From Nonomuraea thailandensis (GTDB lineage: Bacteria > Actinomycetota > Actinomycetes > Streptosporangiales > Streptosporangiaceae): a DNA stretch of 64,000 bases. The notes beneath the pieces were generated by a model. That model made no database searches. It had not been told where the DNA came from and saw only the letters and a program-made list of their open reading frames with translations. A program made the position numbers and the translations under genes. Positions 60,121 to 64,000 of this stretch are shown here, one piece after another (within the stretch, counting starts at the first letter, position 1; every line of letters begins with the position of its first letter). The stretch spans positions 310,001 through 374,000 of the forward strand of contig NZ_JAMZEB010000001.1 of assembly GCF_024172165.1 (NCBI RefSeq), written 5' to 3'.

Positions 60121-61655
60121 CGCTCCCCCAGGTCGCCGGCGGCGCACAGCTGCTCGCCGAGCAACTCGCCGCCGTACTCAGCCAGATGCCCGACCCGAGC
60201 GGCGGCCCGGCCGCCGGGCAGCTCGAACGTGAACTGGCCGAGGCGTTCGGCGTTCCGCACGCGGTCGCGCTGTCCTCCGGCACCGCGACTCTGCACGCCG
60301 CCCTGTCGGCCTGCGGCATCGGCCCCGGCGACGACGTGCTCGTGCCGGCGCTGACCGTCATCATGACCGTGGCGCCCCTGGCCGCGCTCGGAGCAACGCC
60401 GGTGTTCGTCGATAGCGACCCTGCCACCCTGGACCTGGACTACGACGACGCGGCACGCAAGCTCACCGCGCGGACCCGGGCGATCATTCCGGTGCACCTG
60501 TGGGGCCGGATGGGCGATCCGGCGGCCCTGGCGGCGTTCGCCTCTGAGCATGGGCTCGCCGTCGTCGAGGACGCCGCGCAGGCGTCCGGCACGGCGCGCC
60601 ACGGGCAGCGTGCCGGCACGGTCGGCACCGCCGGCTGCTTCAGCATGAAGGACGGCAAGATCCTGTGGAGCGGCGAGGGCGGCTTCCTGCTCACTGCCCG
60701 CCGCGACGTGGCCGAGCACGCGGCCGCGTTCCGCAGCCACTGGCAGCCGGCACCTCCTGGCCAGGCCGCGCATAGCCGCCTGGCCACCAACGCCCGCCTC
60801 GCCGCTCCCCTCGCCGTGATCGCCCTGGCCAACCTCCGCCGCCTCCCCGACCTGGTGAACCTGCGCCGGGCCCAGGCCGGGCGCCTGCTGCACGCCCTGG
60901 AGCAGGTGCCCGGCCTGGCCGCCGTCGCCCCCGCGATGGGCGAGGAGTGGAACGGCTTCGCGGCGCTGCTGCACCTCGACCTGCCCAGCCCCCGGGGATT
61001 CGCCGAACGCCTCGCCCAACAGGGAGTGCCGAACTCCACCGGCAGCTTCCGGCTCGTACCGTGCGACAGGCGGCCCATGTTCACCCTCAGCGACCGGCCG
61101 TGCCGCGGCGCCGCGGAGATCCTCGATCGCACGCTCGCCGTCATCCTCACCGAACGCGACACCGAGGCCACCCTCGACCGCTACGCCGCCGTCATCGCCC
61201 GCGAGGCCACCGCATGGACGGCACGCTGCCGCACCCCGCGCACGTCCCCGGCCAACACGCCTGGAACGCCCCTGCCGGCGCCGCCCGCCTCACCTCCTGA
61301 ACGGACCCTGCCACATGACGATCACACCGGTACGCCACTCCTGCACCCGCGGCCCGCTGATCGCGATCGAGGGCATCACCGGAGTCGGCAAGACGTATCT
61401 CACCCACCGCGCCCTCGAGGCGCTCGATGTGCTCGACGGCCAGGCGCTCGACGAGACTGTGCCCGGTGCCAGGCCGCTGCTGCTCGACGGGTTCTCCCAG
61501 CGGGCCGACGGACGGCCCGGCTTCGGCGAAGCCCTGCTCGGCGCCCTGCGGGAGGCCAGCGCGGGGGACCCGTTCCTGCGCGGCGGCACACCGTTGGCCG
61601 AGACCTGGCTCCTGCTGGCCATCAAGCGCTACGATCTGGACACCGTTGTCGCTGA
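60117..61655 (+). CDS. DegT/DnrJ/EryC1/StrS-family aminotransferase
   Basis: PLP-dependent fold-type I aminotransferase. AFGVPHAVALSSGTATLHAA, PALTVIMTVAPLAALGATPV and EHGLAVVEDAAQASGTARHG (Asp for the pyridine N), and TVGTAGCFSMKDGKILWSGE with the PLP lysine followed by GEGG. The family usually transaminates keto-sugars; related members act on cyclitols. The frame stays open to 61655, overlapping the next gene by 340 bases. The natural end is probably the stop at 61298-61300 in the +2 frame (PHPAHVPGQHAWNAPAGAAR), which would give about 394 residues, normal for the family. A one-base indel near 61205 would explain this. Confidence 0.85.
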   Translation: MTLPQVAGGAQLLAEQLAAVLSQMPDPSGGPAAGQLERELAEAFGVPHAVALSSGTATLHAALSACGIGPGDDVLVPALTVIMTVAPLAALGATPVFVDSDPATLDLDYDDAARKLTARTRAIIPVHLWGRMGDPAALAAFASEHGLAVVEDAAQASGTARHGQRAGTVGTAGCFSMKDGKILWSGEGGFLLTARRDVAEHAAAFRSHWQPAPPGQAAHSRLATNARLAAPLAVIALANLRRLPDLVNLRRAQAGRLLHALEQVPGLAAVAPAMGEEWNGFAALLHLDLPSPRGFAERLAQQGVPNSTGSFRLVPCDRRPMFTLSDRPCRGAAEILDRTLAVILTERDTEATLDRYAAVIAREATAWTARCRTPRTSPANTPGTPLPAPPASPPERTLPHDDHTGTPLLHPRPADRDRGHHRSRQDVSHPPRPRGARCARRPGARRDCARCQAAAARRVLPAGRRTARLRRSPARRPAGGQRGGPVPARRHTVGRDLAPAGHQALRSGHRCR

Positions 61656-62124
61656 GCTGGCGCGCGGGCGCGCTGTCGTCGAGGGCCGAAGCGTGGACAC
61701 CACGGCGGTGTGCCAGGCTCTGCTGCTGCACCCCGACACTCCCGGCTCGGCCCTGGAGACGGCAAGGGCACTGCTGGACTTCGCATCCGCCTACCGGCCC
61801 CTGCCCGATCTCACGATCCTCATCACCGACGACGCCCACGCAGCCATCGCCCGCACCCAACAGCGTGACCAGCGCGTCCTCACCTCTGAGCAGGCCAGGT
61901 TGATGGAAGAGGCGTGCGCGCTGTACGAGCGCCTCGCCACCACCGACCCGGCCCGCTACCGGGTCGTCGACCGGCGCACCGTTGACGAGCGCCAGGCGGC
62001 CGAGCTCGTCCGGGCCTGGATCCACAACGCCAGGACCGGCCTGGACTGCGTGCGGGAGCCGTGGCAGGGCCCAGAGGCGCGGTGCATGTGCTGCGGCCGC
62101 CGCGCGGATCTGGCGCCGGCATGA
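61315..62124 (+). CDS. thymidylate-kinase-like enzyme (second copy)
   Basis: 269 residues. P-loop in GPLIAIEGITGVGKTYLTHR, and the DR-like motif in ARGRAVVEGRSVDTTAVCQA, where the Asp before Arg is Gly. LTILITDDAHAAIARTQQRD corresponds to the lid. It ends with a cysteine pair region (GPEARCMCCGRRADL) not present in the first copy. The altered catalytic motif suggests a changed substrate or a non-canonical role. Starts 14 bases after the probable aminotransferase stop; overlaps the HAD gene by four bases. Confidence 0.82.
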   Translation: MTITPVRHSCTRGPLIAIEGITGVGKTYLTHRALEALDVLDGQALDETVPGARPLLLDGFSQRADGRPGFGEALLGALREASAGDPFLRGGTPLAETWLLLAIKRYDLDTVVAELARGRAVVEGRSVDTTAVCQALLLHPDTPGSALETARALLDFASAYRPLPDLTILITDDAHAAIARTQQRDQRVLTSEQARLMEEACALYERLATTDPARYRVVDRRTVDERQAAELVRAWIHNARTGLDCVREPWQGPEARCMCCGRRADLAPA

Positions 62125-62897
62125 CCGAGGCAGCCCGTCCCTCACGCTGCCTGGGCCGGCCCTGCGCGAGGTGCTGCGTGTCGGCGATCCCCGACGGCAT
62201 CGAGGCCCTGATCCTCGACTTCGACGGGACCCTCGCCGACACGACACCCGGCCACGAGCAGGCGCTACGAGCGGCGCTGCAGCCGCACGGCCACGACCTC
62301 GACCACGACTGGTATCGCCGGCACGTCGGCCTGCCCATCCACGACCTGCTGGCCGCGCTGCCGGGCGGCCAGCAGTTGCCCCACGACGAGATCATCCGCG
62401 CCAGCCGCGCCCACCTGCTGGCCACTGTGCACCACATCACCGCCATCGCGTGCGTCGCGGAGCTCCTGCACGCCGCGCGCCGGGCCGGGCTGCACTGCGC
62501 CGTCGCCTCAGCGGCCAGCCGGGTCCTCGTCCATTCCGGGCTGGAGGCTCTGGGACTGAGGCACGCATTCGCCACCGTCGTCGCGCGCGAAGACGTCACG
62601 CACGGCAAGCCGGCTCCCGACCTGTACCTCGCGGCCGCCCAACGCCTCGACGTCCCGCCGAACCTCTGCCTGGCCGTCGATGACGCTCCCGACGGCGTCG
62701 CCTCCGCCCGCGCCGCCGGCATCCGGCACGTGATCACGGTGGCCGACGGTCACCTGGCTCCCACCGGCGACGGCACGACAGCGCGCGCACGCCGGTTCGC
62801 TTCAGCCGCCGGCGAGGTGGCCACCGCACCGCACGACACGGGGCCGGGCACCGGGCCCGGCAGCACGCCGCCACGATGCACAGATTCCGCCCGATGA
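62121..62897 (+). CDS. HAD-family phosphatase
   Basis: 258 residues. The nucleophile motif is in IEALILDFDGTLADTTPGHE (DxDGT). Motif II is in HCAVASAASRVLVHSGLEAL, with a K and motif III/IV in VAREDVTHGKPAPDLYLAAA and CLAVDDAPDGVASARAAGIR. The cap is of the phosphoglycolate-phosphatase type. In nucleoside-antibiotic pathways a HAD enzyme commonly removes the 5'-phosphate; that is the likely role here. The N-terminal 20 residues carry a cysteine cluster (CLGRPCARCC) unusual for the family. ATG 62121 overlaps the previous stop. Confidence 0.88.
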   Translation: MTEAARPSRCLGRPCARCCVSAIPDGIEALILDFDGTLADTTPGHEQALRAALQPHGHDLDHDWYRRHVGLPIHDLLAALPGGQQLPHDEIIRASRAHLLATVHHITAIACVAELLHAARRAGLHCAVASAASRVLVHSGLEALGLRHAFATVVAREDVTHGKPAPDLYLAAAQRLDVPPNLCLAVDDAPDGVASARAAGIRHVITVADGHLAPTGDGTTARARRFASAAGEVATAPHDTGPGTGPGSTPPRCTDSAR

Positions 62898-62928
62898 CGG
62901 CACAAGTCCGTCGCACCAGGGGAGCATG

Positions 62929-63890
<962 letters not shown>

Positions 63891-63894
<4 letters not shown>

Positions 63895-64000
63895 CGGCAC
63901 ACGACGACCAGCATTCAGGCATGCTCCTCGATATGGCGGGCGCGGGCCGACACCGCCACGCCCCCTGGGAGAACGGTGGACACATGGGCGGTTTGACCGG
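63891..64000 (+). CDS. start of the next operon gene, cut by window edge
   Basis: ATG 63891 overlaps the PurC-like stop by four bases and opens a frame to the right edge (TAHDDQHSGMLLDMAGAGRH...). The 36 visible residues are not enough to name a family. Shows that the operon continues past 64 kb. Confidence 0.55.

Overview
The window is high-GC DNA from a filamentous actinomycete. The paired LamG-jellyroll and RHS/Hint giant secreted proteins, the actinobacterial-type IHF homologue, the F420-type oxidoreductase remnant and the TPR-containing XRE regulator suggest Streptosporangiales (Nonomuraea, Actinomadura or a relative). That placement is inferred from gene content, not from a marker gene. 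No rRNA, tRNA or CRISPR array was seen.

Layout. 1-4.8 kb: a two-frame IS630 element cut by the left edge, then a MarR regulator divergent from an oxidoreductase/NmrA-type gene pair, with two clear palindromic operators between them. 4.8-17.8 kb: a 6-kb secreted protein with six LamG repeats, then a 6.1-kb RHS protein with a Hint domain and a C-terminal toxin-like module, a terminator, and a HTH-type regulator. 18-21.8 kb: a PadR/CPBP-protease pair with an operator, then a SecA-fold protein that has lost the SecA ATPase motifs. 21.8-33.5 kb: a mobile-element graveyard (IS256, IS630 with a passenger gene, IS3, IS30, IS5, Tn554-like recombinase pieces). It is interspersed with a GntR/oxidoreductase pair, truncated catabolic genes (Dabb, FAH, LLM) and an IHF paralogue. 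33.8-37.2 kb: a TetR-controlled MFS exporter and FAD monooxygenase pair. 37.2-40.1 kb: Tn3 and Mu/TniA-TniB transposon remnants. 40.2-48.9 kb: a truncated ECF sigma factor, an M14 peptidase, a broken histidine kinase, a HEAT-repeat protein, a NUDIX gene and a zeta-like P-loop kinase. 49-54.9 kb: a Tn554-like recombinase fragment, an XRE-TPR regulator, and an IS island in which IS701 abuts an IS5 that itself holds an IS3. All boundaries in the island can be read from inverted repeats and target duplications.

The most interesting region is 55.1-64 kb: a tightly coupled plus-strand operon running off the right edge. It encodes QueD, QueE and FolE (GTP to 7-carboxy-7-deazaguanine, CDG), a purine-type phosphoribosyltransferase, a SAM methyltransferase, two dTMP-kinase-like enzymes, a radical-SAM/SPASM enzyme, a DegT/StrS aminotransferase, a HAD phosphatase and a PurC (SAICAR synthetase)-like ligase. 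QueC is absent within the window. This looks like a 7-deazapurine nucleoside natural-product cluster of a composition I do not recognise. The XRE-TPR gene would lie divergent to it, about 190 bp away, if the IS island were removed, so it is a candidate cluster regulator.

Many genes carry single-base frameshifts, several of them in homopolymer runs. They may be decay, or uncorrected long-read indels, and the pseudogene calls depend on which.
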